Part shown: positions 44,958 to 52,911 of the stretch, piece after piece
Position numbering within the stretch: the first letter of the stretch is position 1
Layout of the letters: each line of letters begins with the position of its first letter
Source of the DNA: Streptomyces milbemycinicus
Lineage (GTDB): Bacteria; Actinomycetota; Actinomycetes; Streptomycetales; Streptomycetaceae
DNA: 61,006 nucleotides
Assembly: GCF_002154605.1 (NCBI RefSeq)
Contig: NZ_MUNE01000094.1
Location: forward strand, 1-61,006
Direction of reading: 5' to 3'
Notes under the pieces: model-generated
Database searches by the model: none
The model's input: the letters and a program-made list of their open reading frames with translations, nothing else
Told to the model about the DNA's origin: nothing
Position numbers and translations under genes: made by a program

Positions 44958-45617
44958 TCAGGCAGCGAGGAAGGCTTCGTTCTGGGCGAAGCAGCGCAGG
45001 GTGAGCCAGGTAGACAGGTATAGCCAGGTGCCGACGGCGACGACGAGCGGCAGCAGGGTGATCTTGCTCGACGCGTAGACAGCAGCTGTGACCATGAGGA
45101 GTTGCAGCACAGAGAACACCGGCTTTCCCAGCGTCAGCCGCAGGCCGGTCAGTAGAAAGCGGGACCGGGGCACGTCGTAGTGGACGTACAGGCCGGGAAG
45201 CCAGGTGCACACAGTGCCCCCGACGATGAGTGCGGCAAGAGTGGCCAGCCGAGGCAAGGATGCGTCGGGGCCGGCGGCGGAGTACACGAGGTAGTTCCAT
45301 CCCAGCACCGTGAGCATCCCTGCCAGGGGCAGGAGGGCCAGGTTGGCGCCGTAGAACTCGGAGCGCCAGGTCCGGATGAACGTTGCCACAGGGCGGTTCA
45401 GCCGACCCTCGCCGTGCTCTCGCACGCAGTGGGCGGCAGCAATGGTGGCCGGGGCGGTGCCCAGGACGACTCCGCCAAGCAGCGTGAACACAAGCCACAG
45501 CAGATTCAGCTGGACCATCAAGAAGACCACCGTGCACAGGTCATGAAGTCGAACTGTCCAGTGCTGGGCAGGCAACTCTGCCTGGGCAGACGGGGGGAGC
45601 ACGCGCACGTCGCTCAT
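44958..45617 (-). CDS. YesL-like membrane protein (DUF624)
   Basis: 219 residues with five or six hydrophobic segments (VVFLMVQLNLLWLVFTLLGG, ANLALLPLAGMLTVLGWNYL, LLPLVVAVGTWLYLSTWLTL). DUF624/YesL proteins accompany Lpl-type importers in pectin and rhamnogalacturonan loci; their exact role is unknown. The ATG at 45617 follows GAGGTGGAC. It is the first gene of the minus-strand importer operon. Confidence 0.88.
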   Translation of the reverse strand: MSDVRVLPPSAQAELPAQHWTVRLHDLCTVVFLMVQLNLLWLVFTLLGGVVLGTAPATIAAAHCVREHGEGRLNRPVATFIRTWRSEFYGANLALLPLAGMLTVLGWNYLVYSAAGPDASLPRLATLAALIVGGTVCTWLPGLYVHYDVPRSRFLLTGLRLTLGKPVFSVLQLLMVTAAVYASSKITLLPLVVAVGTWLYLSTWLTLRCFAQNEAFLAA

Positions 45618-45672
45618 GGGTCGTCCACCTCTTCGGGAAGGTACTTCGAGCTCTACGCTCCAGACAACGTAT

Positions 45673-45684
45673 GGAAACACTTCC
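45673..45684. promoter_or_regulatory. LacI-type operator candidate before yesL-like gene
   Basis: GGAAACACTTCC is an inverted repeat (GGAA-N4-TTCC) close to the LacI pattern GNAANCGNTTNC, lying 56 bases upstream of the YesL-like start in the region divergent with the LacI gene. Further GAAACA half-sites lie at 45703-45708 (GAAACT), 45760-45765 and 45770-45775. Confidence 0.5.
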
Positions 45685-45792
45685 TTCTGTTGCCTTCGGC
45701 AGGAAACTAGACCGTTACAAACATGCGGTCAATGGCCTGAGTTAGGATCCGTGGATTCAGAAACATTCGGAAACATGTGTAGCATCACGGCC

Positions 45793-46821
45793 ATGACGGA
45801 GAAGAAGCGAGTCACCGCCCGGGACGTGGCCGCAGTGGCAGGGGTGTCGCCCGGCACGGTCTCCAAGGCGTTGTCAGGGAAGGGGTCCGTGCACCCGGAC
45901 ACCCGCGAACGCATCGTTGAGGCCGCGCGCGGCCTTGGACTGCACAGCCTCGAAACCGCAAGGGATCTGACGGTCGGGCTCGTGACCCGAGATCCGTTCG
46001 ACCGGCGCACGTCACCCGTGCTTCTCGGGGTGCTCGAGACCTTCACGGAGCACGACATCGCCTTCCTCGTGTGCGACGGCCGCGGCGATGCCATCCGTGA
46101 GCAGCACTTCGTGGAGTCCCTCAAGCGTCGCCGTGTCGACGGTATCCTCGTGGCCGGCGGCGGCAGCGGGAGCTTCTCCCGCCCCCCGCTGCGAGGAGTC
46201 GAAGGCATTCCCGTGGTGTACATGATGACGTCATCCACCGACCCGGACGACGTATCGGTGATCCCTGACAACCAGGGGGGCGCCGAACTCGCCGTTCGTC
46301 ACCTGGTCTCCACCGGTCGCCGTCGCATCGCCTGCATCTTCGGCCCACGCCGAGAAGACGCCGCAAAGCTCAAGACGTCGGCGACTCGCAAGGCCTTGGC
46401 CGAGAACGGGCTCAAGCTGGTGGCTGAGCCGTTCTATGGCGATTGGAGTGAACAATGGGGGCGGCAGGCCGCGCTCCAGCTGATCCATAGCGGCGTCAGC
46501 GTCGACGGCATCGTCTGCGGTAACGACGTGATCGCCCGTGGTGCCACGAGTGCGCTCCAGGCTCTCGACATCGCGGTCCCCGAAGAGATCGGCGTCATCG
46601 GCTTCGACAACTGGAAGGTGATGGTAGAGGGGAACCGTCCGCGACTGTCGACCATCGACCTGAGCCTCTCGGAGGTCGGGAGGGCCGCGGCGGCACAGAT
46701 GGTCAGAGCCCTACGCGGGGAAGAGGTCAAGAAGGGCCCCATCATCATCGAATGCCAACTTGTGCCGCATGAGTCCACAGCGCTCCCGTCTGATCCCGCA
46801 CCTCGCCCACTCAATCGGTGA
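45793..46821 (+). CDS. LacI-family regulator of importer operon
   Basis: 342 residues. The HTH is VTARDVAAVAGVSPGTVSKA with the hinge region around LGLHSLETARDLTVGLVTRD; the sensor domain has VDGILVAGGGSGSFSRPP, SVIPDNQGGAELAVRHLVST and EEIGVIGFDNWKVMVEGNRP. The start could be ATG 45793 or ATG 45775; neither has a clear ribosome site. It is divergent from the YesL/Lpl operon, its likely target. Confidence 0.9.
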   Translation: MTEKKRVTARDVAAVAGVSPGTVSKALSGKGSVHPDTRERIVEAARGLGLHSLETARDLTVGLVTRDPFDRRTSPVLLGVLETFTEHDIAFLVCDGRGDAIREQHFVESLKRRRVDGILVAGGGSGSFSRPPLRGVEGIPVVYMMTSSTDPDDVSVIPDNQGGAELAVRHLVSTGRRRIACIFGPRREDAAKLKTSATRKALAENGLKLVAEPFYGDWSEQWGRQAALQLIHSGVSVDGIVCGNDVIARGATSALQALDIAVPEEIGVIGFDNWKVMVEGNRPRLSTIDLSLSEVGRAAAAQMVRALRGEEVKKGPIIIECQLVPHESTALPSDPAPRPLNR

Positions 46822-47061
46822 GGCATCGCACAAGAGCCGGCCGGGCACGGCGCGCGAGGACAGCCGTTCCGGCGCACCGCACGCTCGTGCCCGGGGCGGA
46901 CCACCCGACGCATGGGGGCACGGCCGCGCCGCGGTCGGCCGGGCAGCTGACGATGGGCGTTTGCAGGGCCTTCCGCCAGCGCAGACCGCGCTTCGGAAGA
47001 GCGTCATCTGTCTTCCTGTTTTCCATGCCAGGCGGGGTGATGAGCCTCAACTGCAGCGGCC

Positions 47062-48108
47062 CTACGCTGCGGTGCGATCCGGCGTGCTGGCGCGGACCAC
47101 GAGCTCAGCGTCCAGCAGGACCTGCCGCACTCGAGTCGGGGAGGAGGCCATCCGAAACGCCTGCGCGCCTGCTTCGATCAACGGCAAACGCACGGTGGTC
47201 AGAGCCGGCCGCACATCAGTGGCCCCCGGCCCATCTTCGAAGCCACTAATCGCAATGTCAGATCCCACAGACACCCCACGCCGACGCAGGGCCGTGGCAG
47301 CACCGAAGGCCACGGCATCGCTGGCGCAGACGAGTACGTCGCTGCCGTGCAGGTCAGTATCTGTGAGTGCCATGACGGCGCCGTAGCCGGCGTCCCGCGT
47401 GAGGTCCAAGGCCGCGGTCCGGTGCAATGCCACCCCTGCCTCGGCCAACGCGGACTCAACGCCGTCCACACGCCGGGTGATTGCTGGCCAGTGAGGCTCC
47501 CCGCTCAGGAGCAGCGGGTTTCGGTAGCCTCGGCGAACCAGCAGCCGGCCAAGGGCGTGTGCGCCCTGAAACTCGGAGAACATCACGCTGGGGGAGTCCA
47601 GCGTGTCAGTGCCGATCACCACCACCGGGATCCCCGCCAGCGTGTAGGCCTCCAGTTCCTTCAGGAACCGCAGCCGCTTGTTCTCATCGCCCACCGCAGG
47701 GTCCACCACGATGAGCCCTCCCGGCCGCTGACCGCGCAGGCTCCGCAACCGATCGAATTCCGCATCCGGGTAGGAGTCGATTGCCGTGACCGTCACCGCT
47801 ATGCCAGACGCAGCAGCTTCGGCGATCACCCCATGGGCAATGCGAGCGAAGTACCGTTCCCGAATGTCGCGCACGACCAGCGCAACCGTGGGTGACAGCC
47901 TGCGGCCCACCGCCTGGGCGGTCACGTTGGCCTCATAGCCGAGGCGGCTGACGGCCTCCAGGACACGTTCACGTGTCTCGGGCCTCACCGTGCGGGTGCT
48001 GCCATTCAGGGTCCGGGACGCGGTGGCGACGGAAACCCCTGCTGCGCGGGCGATATCCGAGAGCGTTACCCGCTCCGGCTTAGTGCTCTCCGTCGGTCCC
48101 CCCGTCAT
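47062..48108 (-). CDS. LacI-family regulator
   Basis: 348 residues. VTLSDIARAAGVSVATASRT and LNGSTRTVRPETRERVLEAV form the HTH; the sensor has VALVVRDIRERYFARIAHGV, FSEFQGAHALGRLLVRRGYR and DIAISGFEDGPGATDVRPAL. The ATG at 48108 lies only 24 bases from the start of the divergent LacI gene, and no ribosome site fits, so the mRNA is probably leaderless. Confidence 0.93.
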   Translation of the reverse strand: MTGGPTESTKPERVTLSDIARAAGVSVATASRTLNGSTRTVRPETRERVLEAVSRLGYEANVTAQAVGRRLSPTVALVVRDIRERYFARIAHGVIAEAAASGIAVTVTAIDSYPDAEFDRLRSLRGQRPGGLIVVDPAVGDENKRLRFLKELEAYTLAGIPVVVIGTDTLDSPSVMFSEFQGAHALGRLLVRRGYRNPLLLSGEPHWPAITRRVDGVESALAEAGVALHRTAALDLTRDAGYGAVMALTDTDLHGSDVLVCASDAVAFGAATALRRRGVSVGSDIAISGFEDGPGATDVRPALTTVRLPLIEAGAQAFRMASSPTRVRQVLLDAELVVRASTPDRTAA

Positions 48109-48132
48109 GGGCGTACTCTAACCTCCCTAAGC
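48109..48132. promoter_or_regulatory. 24-base divergent promoter between two LacI genes
   Basis: Only 24 bases separate the two start codons. TAACCT at 48119-48124 on plus and TAGAGT (complement of 48115-48120) on minus could be overlapping -10 boxes, each placing transcription start at or next to its own ATG, so both mRNAs would be leaderless and the promoters mutually exclusive. Confidence 0.55.
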
Positions 48133-49188
48133 ATGGCCCCCCTTCCACATGACGCAGCCGGCTCCCAAGCGCACATCGCCCGCTCGCCGACACTCGCCGA
48201 AGTTGCGACTACCGCTGGTGTCAGCACGGCCACCGCGTCGCGGGTACTGCACGGCGGCAAAGCGGTGAGCAAGGCGCTCACGGACCGTGTTTTCAGCGCA
48301 GCGCGCGATCTGGGCTATGTCCCGGACAAGGCTGCCCAGGCCTTGCGCGGCCGGCGCGACGTCCTCGCGCTGCTCGCTGACGATGTCGGCTCCGAAGCCG
48401 TAGGTGCCATGGTGACAGCGCTGGAGCAGGCGGCGCACCGGCTGGATCTGGCGGCCACGGTGTCGGCCGCCGGAGGCGACCCCGACCGGCAACTGCAGTT
48501 GCTGAACACCGTCCGCGCGCTGCGTCCGAAGGCCTTGATCCTCACCGGTACGTGGTTGGTGGCGCCACAGATCCAGGCTGAGCTGAAGCACGCACTCAAT
48601 GCCTACGAGCGAGACGGCGACAGCCGCGTCGTCATGATCGGCCGACCGCATACGCGATACCCGACCATCGGCTTTGACGACTACGGCGCCGGACTCGAGG
48701 TCGCCCAGCACATCGCTCGGCGCGCGCCGCGTTCGGTTGTCCTCCTCGGCGGCCCAGCGCATCACGACGCCTACCGGGACCGCTTGGGCGGCTTCCGTGA
48801 GGGACTCTCCGCAGCGAACGTGACAGACCTGCGTGTCGTGCACTGTCCCACCTCGCCTAGTGCTGTCGCGCGGGCCCTCACCGACGAGCTGGGCCGCAGC
48901 CGTCCTGACGCAGTACTCGCTGTGAACGACCGTGTCGCTACCGGGGCTCTGCACGCGCTGCAGGAAGCTGGCTTCGAGGTGCCTGGAGACGTTGCACTGA
49001 CCGGCGTCGACGACATCCCGCTCGCCCAGGACCTTACTCCAGCCCTGACCACCATTGCGTTCCCCTTCGCCAGCGTGGGACGCGAGGCGGTGCGTTTGGC
49101 GACATCGGGCGACCTCGATGACATCCCCAGGCGCACCGTTCTCGGCGGTCGGCTCATCGTTCGGGAAAGCTGCGGCGTGATCGGGTGA
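48133..49188 (+). CDS. LacI-family regulator
   Basis: 351 residues. The HTH is PTLAEVATTAGVSTATASRV, LHGGKAVSKALTDRVFSAAR, then DLGYVPDKAAQALRGRR; the sensor includes FDDYGAGLEVAQHIARRAPR, DAVLAVNDRVATGALHALQE and DVALTGVDDIPLAQDLTPAL. It faces the LacI gene at 48108 and is convergent with the SGNH esterase. Together with the GNAANCGNTTNC-type sites nearby (49983, 50092, 52581, 52834) it is a candidate controller of the lyase and galactosidase genes. Confidence 0.93.
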   Translation: MAPLPHDAAGSQAHIARSPTLAEVATTAGVSTATASRVLHGGKAVSKALTDRVFSAARDLGYVPDKAAQALRGRRDVLALLADDVGSEAVGAMVTALEQAAHRLDLAATVSAAGGDPDRQLQLLNTVRALRPKALILTGTWLVAPQIQAELKHALNAYERDGDSRVVMIGRPHTRYPTIGFDDYGAGLEVAQHIARRAPRSVVLLGGPAHHDAYRDRLGGFREGLSAANVTDLRVVHCPTSPSAVARALTDELGRSRPDAVLAVNDRVATGALHALQEAGFEVPGDVALTGVDDIPLAQDLTPALTTIAFPFASVGREAVRLATSGDLDDIPRRTVLGGRLIVRESCGVIG

Positions 49189-49218
49189 CGGCCAGCCCGG
49201 CTCGAGTGAACAGCACTG

Positions 49219-49944
49219 CTATACGACAGTTTCGCGGTCCACGACCCCGGCGGTCGGCCAGCCGTATGTGCCCCACATGGTCACCAGCGCCTTGGCTACC
49301 TGGTCTGCTACGGCGACAGCGCCCGTGAAGGAGAAATGCGTATCGTCGGCGCAACCGTCCGGGTAGAGCGGGTGCTCGCCGGGTGCGAAGTGAGTGAACA
49401 GGGCGCGTGATGCGGACTCGCCCAGTTCGCTGAGCAGCGAACTGGTCGTCCGCGTCAGGTCGATCAATGGAACACCCCGACGGCTGGCGAGATCCCGCAC
49501 GGCCTGCGGATAGGCGCCATGCGTGGGGACCAACACGCCGTCTTCGAAGGCGCGCTCCGCCACGGGTGTGCAAAGGACGGGCTGGATGCCGTCGGCCAGG
49601 GCGTCATCTACCGCCTGCTCCAGGTAGCGAGAGTAGCCGTCGCTCGCTCCCAAGTCGCTGTGCTTGCGGTCATTGTGGCCGAACTGCAGCAGCACGACGT
49701 CTCCGGGTGCTGCCTCACGGAGCAGAGCTGACCATAGTCCTTCCTCTCGGTGACTGCGGGTCGTGGCGCCGCCCTTGGCCGTGTTGAGCACGGCGACCGT
49801 TCCAGCCGCAGGAAGAGCGGCCTGCAACCGGGTGTTCAAGGGAGCACCCAAGTGCGGACCCCATCCGGACATCGGGGTCTCGTGGGCGGGGCAGATGGCG
49901 ACTGTTGAGTCTCCGGCGAGTAGCACCCGGGGCATGTGGGTCAA
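49219..49944 (-). CDS. SGNH/GDSL hydrolase, rhamnogalacturonan acetylesterase-like (CE12)
   Basis: 241 residues. Block I is RVLLAGDSTVA (nucleophile Ser), block II has TAKGGATTRS, block III is VVLLQFGHNDRKHSD and block V is CADDTHFSFTGA with Asp and His. This set matches YesT/RhgT-type esterases that remove acetyl groups from galacturonic acid in rhamnogalacturonan-I. No signal peptide is seen, so it would act on imported fragments. TTG at 49944 is preferred because AAAGGA lies about seven bases before; ATG at 49935 is possible. A LacI-type operator lies at 49983. Confidence 0.88.
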   Translation of the reverse strand: MTHMPRVLLAGDSTVAICPAHETPMSGWGPHLGAPLNTRLQAALPAAGTVAVLNTAKGGATTRSHREEGLWSALLREAAPGDVVLLQFGHNDRKHSDLGASDGYSRYLEQAVDDALADGIQPVLCTPVAERAFEDGVLVPTHGAYPQAVRDLASRRGVPLIDLTRTTSSLLSELGESASRALFTHFAPGEHPLYPDGCADDTHFSFTGAVAVADQVAKALVTMWGTYGWPTAGVVDRETVV

Positions 49945-49982
49945 CGAACAGTCCTTTCCCTGGAAGATTCATCCATCGTCTA

Positions 49983-49996
49983 GCAATCGATTTCCC
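49983..49996. promoter_or_regulatory. LacI-type operator GCAATCGATTTCCC (site 1)
   Basis: This sequence fits the LacI pattern GNAANCGNTTNC and is identical to site 2 at 50092. It lies 39 bases before the SGNH esterase start. Confidence 0.7.
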
Positions 49997-50057
49997 GAAA
50001 CTCTCCAACTTGAAGCCGCTAGAGGCAAGGCGAAGACCAGTTGCTGGTGTCACACCC

Positions 50058-50105
50058 TCGACAGCCCCTCGCCGCGCCACGTAGGTTGCAGGCAATCGAT
50101 TTCCC
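50058..50105 (+). promoter_or_regulatory. Promoter with overlapping LacI operator before second GH42 gene
   Basis: TCGACA at 50058-50063 and TAGGTT at 50082-50087 (18-base spacer) form a promoter. TTGC-AG-GCAA follows, then operator GCAATCGATTTCCC at 50092-50105, covering the likely transcription start. The same arrangement and spacing recur at 52799-52847. Confidence 0.7.
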
Positions 50106-50453
50106 TGCTTCTCGATGCTGGATGCCGAAGGTGAAGAGCGGGCATGGCGGAGGGCCGTTCCTGGCAGAGCTGGCGGGATCGCCTCCCGACAGATTCTGGC
50201 CGGGCACGGCGTCACCTCGCGGACGGCTCGTCGCAACCGCCCAGAGTGGTCGAGCTGACGATCGAGGATGTGTCGCCCCGGTGCCGGGAGCTTCGCGGCC
50301 GGGGGATCCACCGCGACAGGCAGCCCGAATGGCACGCCCGCTCGCGCTGAGACAGGGGCCCGGGGCCCAAGCCGCCGCTGTACGGCCTGCAGGTACCTCC
50401 TGCACAGCAATCAACATGAATCCACGCACAGTTATGTGAATCTGAGAGACCGC
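50106..50453 (+). other. Long leader before second GH42 gene
   Basis: About 350 bases separate the predicted transcription start from the GH42 start. A 68-residue frame at 50144-50350 (ending LTIEDVSPRCRELRGRGIHR) vaguely resembles part of a VOC/glyoxalase protein but is too weak to call. No clear riboswitch fold was seen. Confidence 0.4.
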
Positions 50454-52510
50454 ATGAGCATCTTCTTCATCTCCCATTTCCCGTACGCGAAGGGCTCGGA
50501 CGGCGTCCGGCGCCTCGGCTACGGCGCCGACTACAACCCCGAGCAGTGGCCGCGGGAGGTGTGGGCGGACGACGTCCGGCTGATGCGCCAGGCCGGGGTG
50601 AACGTCGTCTCCCTCGCCATCTTCTCCTGGGCCAGGCTCCAGCCCACCGCCGACACCTGGGACTTCGACTGGCTCGACGAGATCACGGGCCTGCTGCACG
50701 CTGGCGGCATCGGCGTCGACCTGGCCACCGCCACCGCGTCACCGCCGCCGTGGCTGACCACCGCATACCCGGAGATCCTGCCGGTCACCGCGAGCGGCGA
50801 GACGCTGTGGCCCGGCGCCCGCCAGCACTGGCGGCCCACCTCACCCGTCTTCCGCGAGCACGCGCTGACCCTCGTCCGCAAGATAACCATCCGGTACGCC
50901 GACCATCCGGCGCTGGTCGCCTGGCACTTCAACAACGAGCTGGGCTGCCACAACGCCTACGACTACTCCGACGACGCCGCCCGCGCCTTCCGGGTCTGGC
51001 TGCGCCGCCGCTACACCACGCTCGACGCCCTCAACTGGGGCACGGCGTTCTGGTCCCAGCGCTACAGCGACTGGGACCAGCTCCTGCCGCCCCGGCTTGC
51101 CGCCTCGCACCCGAACCCGACGCAGCAGCTCGACTTCAAGCGCTTCTCCTCCGACGTGCTCAAGGACCATCTGCTGGCCGAGCGCGAGATCCTGCGCGAG
51201 CTCACCCCCGGCGTGCCCGTCACCACCAACTTTATGGTGGCCCAGAGCGTCAAGGGCATGGACTATGCGGACTGGGCGGGCGAGGTGGACTTCGTCGCCA
51301 ACGACCACTACGTCGTCCCCAGCCCGCAGGACCGCGACGAGCTGTCCTTCTCCGCCAACCTCACCAGTGGCGTCGCGGGCCGCCGGCCCTGGTACCTGAT
51401 GGAACACCCCACCAGTGCGGTGAACTGGCGGCCGGTCAACCTGGCCAAGCGGCCGGGGAGTTGGCGCGGGATGCGTTGCTGCACGTGGCGCACGGCGCCG
51501 ACGCCGTCTGCTTCTTCCAGTGGCGCCAGTCGGTGGCGGGCGCCGAGAAGTATCACTCGGCGATGGTCCCGCACGCCGGTACCGACAGCGAACTCTTCGG
51601 TGATGTAGCCGAATTGGGATGCACCCTCGAAGCGCTGGCTTCGATCGCGGGCAGCGAGCGTGAACCCGCATCGGTGGCGATCCTCTTCGACTGGGACTCG
51701 TGGTGGGCGAGCGAGCAGGACTCGCACCCCATCTCGCGCCTCGACTATCACCGCGAGGCCCTCGACTGGTACTCGGCGCTCCTGCGCCTCGGCATCCGCG
51801 CCGACGTCGTGCCCGCGCACCGTACGGATCTTTCCGCCTACGGCCTTGTTATCGCTCCCGTCCTGCACGTCGTGCCGCAGACCCTCGTCGAGCAGCTGGC
51901 CCGGTATATTGAAGGCGGCGGTCACCTCGTGACCACGTATTTCTCTGGAATTGTCGACGAGAACGACCACGTCTGGCCCGGCGGCTACCCGGGCGCCCTG
52001 AGTGACCTCCTCGGCATCCGCATCGAGGAGTTCGGGCCGCTGCTCGACGGTGACACCGTCGGCCTGGGCAACGACTGCACCGGCAGCCTGTGGACCGACC
52101 GGATCTCCGTCACCGGCGCGAATGTCGAGGTCCTGGCGAGATACCGCACCGGCACGTACGCCTCCCGCCCCGCGGTCACCCGGCGCACGGGCCGGGGCTC
52201 GGCGGCGTACGTCTCCACACGCCTCGGCGTCGACGGCCTCGCCGCGCTGCTGCCCGGCCTGCTCGCACCGGCCGGGGTGACCAGCGAACTCCCGGCGGAC
52301 GTGAGGGGGCTGGTGGAGCATGTTGTGCGCCGGGCCGCCGAGCATCGCTACCTCTTCCTGATCAACCGGAGCGACGAAGCAGTGGCCGTGCAGGACGTCC
52401 GCGACGAGCTGGTGCACGGGGTGATGGAGAACGGCCGGATCGCTTTGGGGCCGCGCAGGGTGGCAGTCCTCAAGCAGGCGCTGGGGGAGGGGCCGGCGGC
52501 GGAGGAGTAG
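50454..52510 (+). pseudogene. Beta-galactosidase, GH42 family (copy 2), one-base frameshift
   Basis: From ATG 50454: GADYNPEQWPREVWADDVRL, the acid/base Glu in VAWHFNNELGCHNAYDYSDD, and the nucleophile Glu in PWYLMEHPTSAVNWRPVN. At 51455-51458 the run GGGG seems one base short (AKRPG should be followed by ELARDALLHVAHGADAVCFF, found in the next frame), and the rest continues in that frame to the stop at 52510, with ILFDWDSWWASEQDSHPISR and the C-terminal beta domain. With one G added it would encode about 685 residues. The run is a typical place for a sequencing error, so the gene may be intact. It is a homologue, not a copy, of the GH42 at 39154. No signal peptide. Confidence 0.88.
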
Positions 52511-52798
52511 AGGGATGCAGGCCGGGCTCAGTTCGTACGGGCGGGCTGCCACGTGTCCGCGGCGTCTTGTGAGCTCATAGGCAAGCGATTTCCCTCAGTC
52601 TTGGGTCATCGCGATGAGGTGATGAGACGTGCATCGAGCCTGATGCCGGTCGCCCTCGGCATGCCAGGTGGAAGGTGTGCCGTTAGATGACGAAAAGATC
52701 GGTTACGGACGCCGCGGCGAGCCGCGGTGAGCTCGTCGAGGTCATGGCAGCACGATCATCAGAGGTGTTCGATTGTGTTGGTTGGTGTGCGCAAGCCC
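52511..52798. other. Intergenic stretch with upstream operator
   Basis: No gene is seen between the GH42 stop and the PL11 promoter. It holds the LacI-type site GCAAGCGATTTCCC at 52581-52594, 253 bases upstream of the identical site in the PL11 promoter, a spacing that could allow looping. Confidence 0.5.
52581..52594. promoter_or_regulatory. LacI-type operator GCAAGCGATTTCCC (site 3)
   Basis: Identical to site 4 at 52834 and one base different from sites 1 and 2. It has no promoter immediately next to it and may be an auxiliary operator. Confidence 0.65.
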
Positions 52799-52847
52799 TC
52801 GACAACTCGTCGAGGTACCGCGTAAGTTGCGCGGCAAGCGATTTCCC
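52799..52847 (+). promoter_or_regulatory. Promoter with overlapping LacI operator before PL11 gene
   Basis: TCGACA at 52799-52804 and TAAGTT at 52823-52828 (18-base spacer), then TTGC-GCG-GCAA and operator GCAAGCGATTTCCC at 52834-52847. It matches the module at 50058-50105 element by element. It also shows that the coding region must start after about 52840. Confidence 0.72.
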
Positions 52848-52911
52848 CCGCGGTGGCGAGCCGAAGACAACGACGCCGCGAACCATGACGGGACGAAGAA
52901 GGGAAGCCCCG

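Noticed and set aside
50144..50350. 68-residue frame that might be a glyoxalase fragment
   Set aside because: Similarity is limited to a few residues and could be chance.
52687..52911. Earlier start for the PL11 gene
   Set aside because: It would place the predicted promoter and LacI operator inside the coding region; a signal peptide and ribosome site support 52912.
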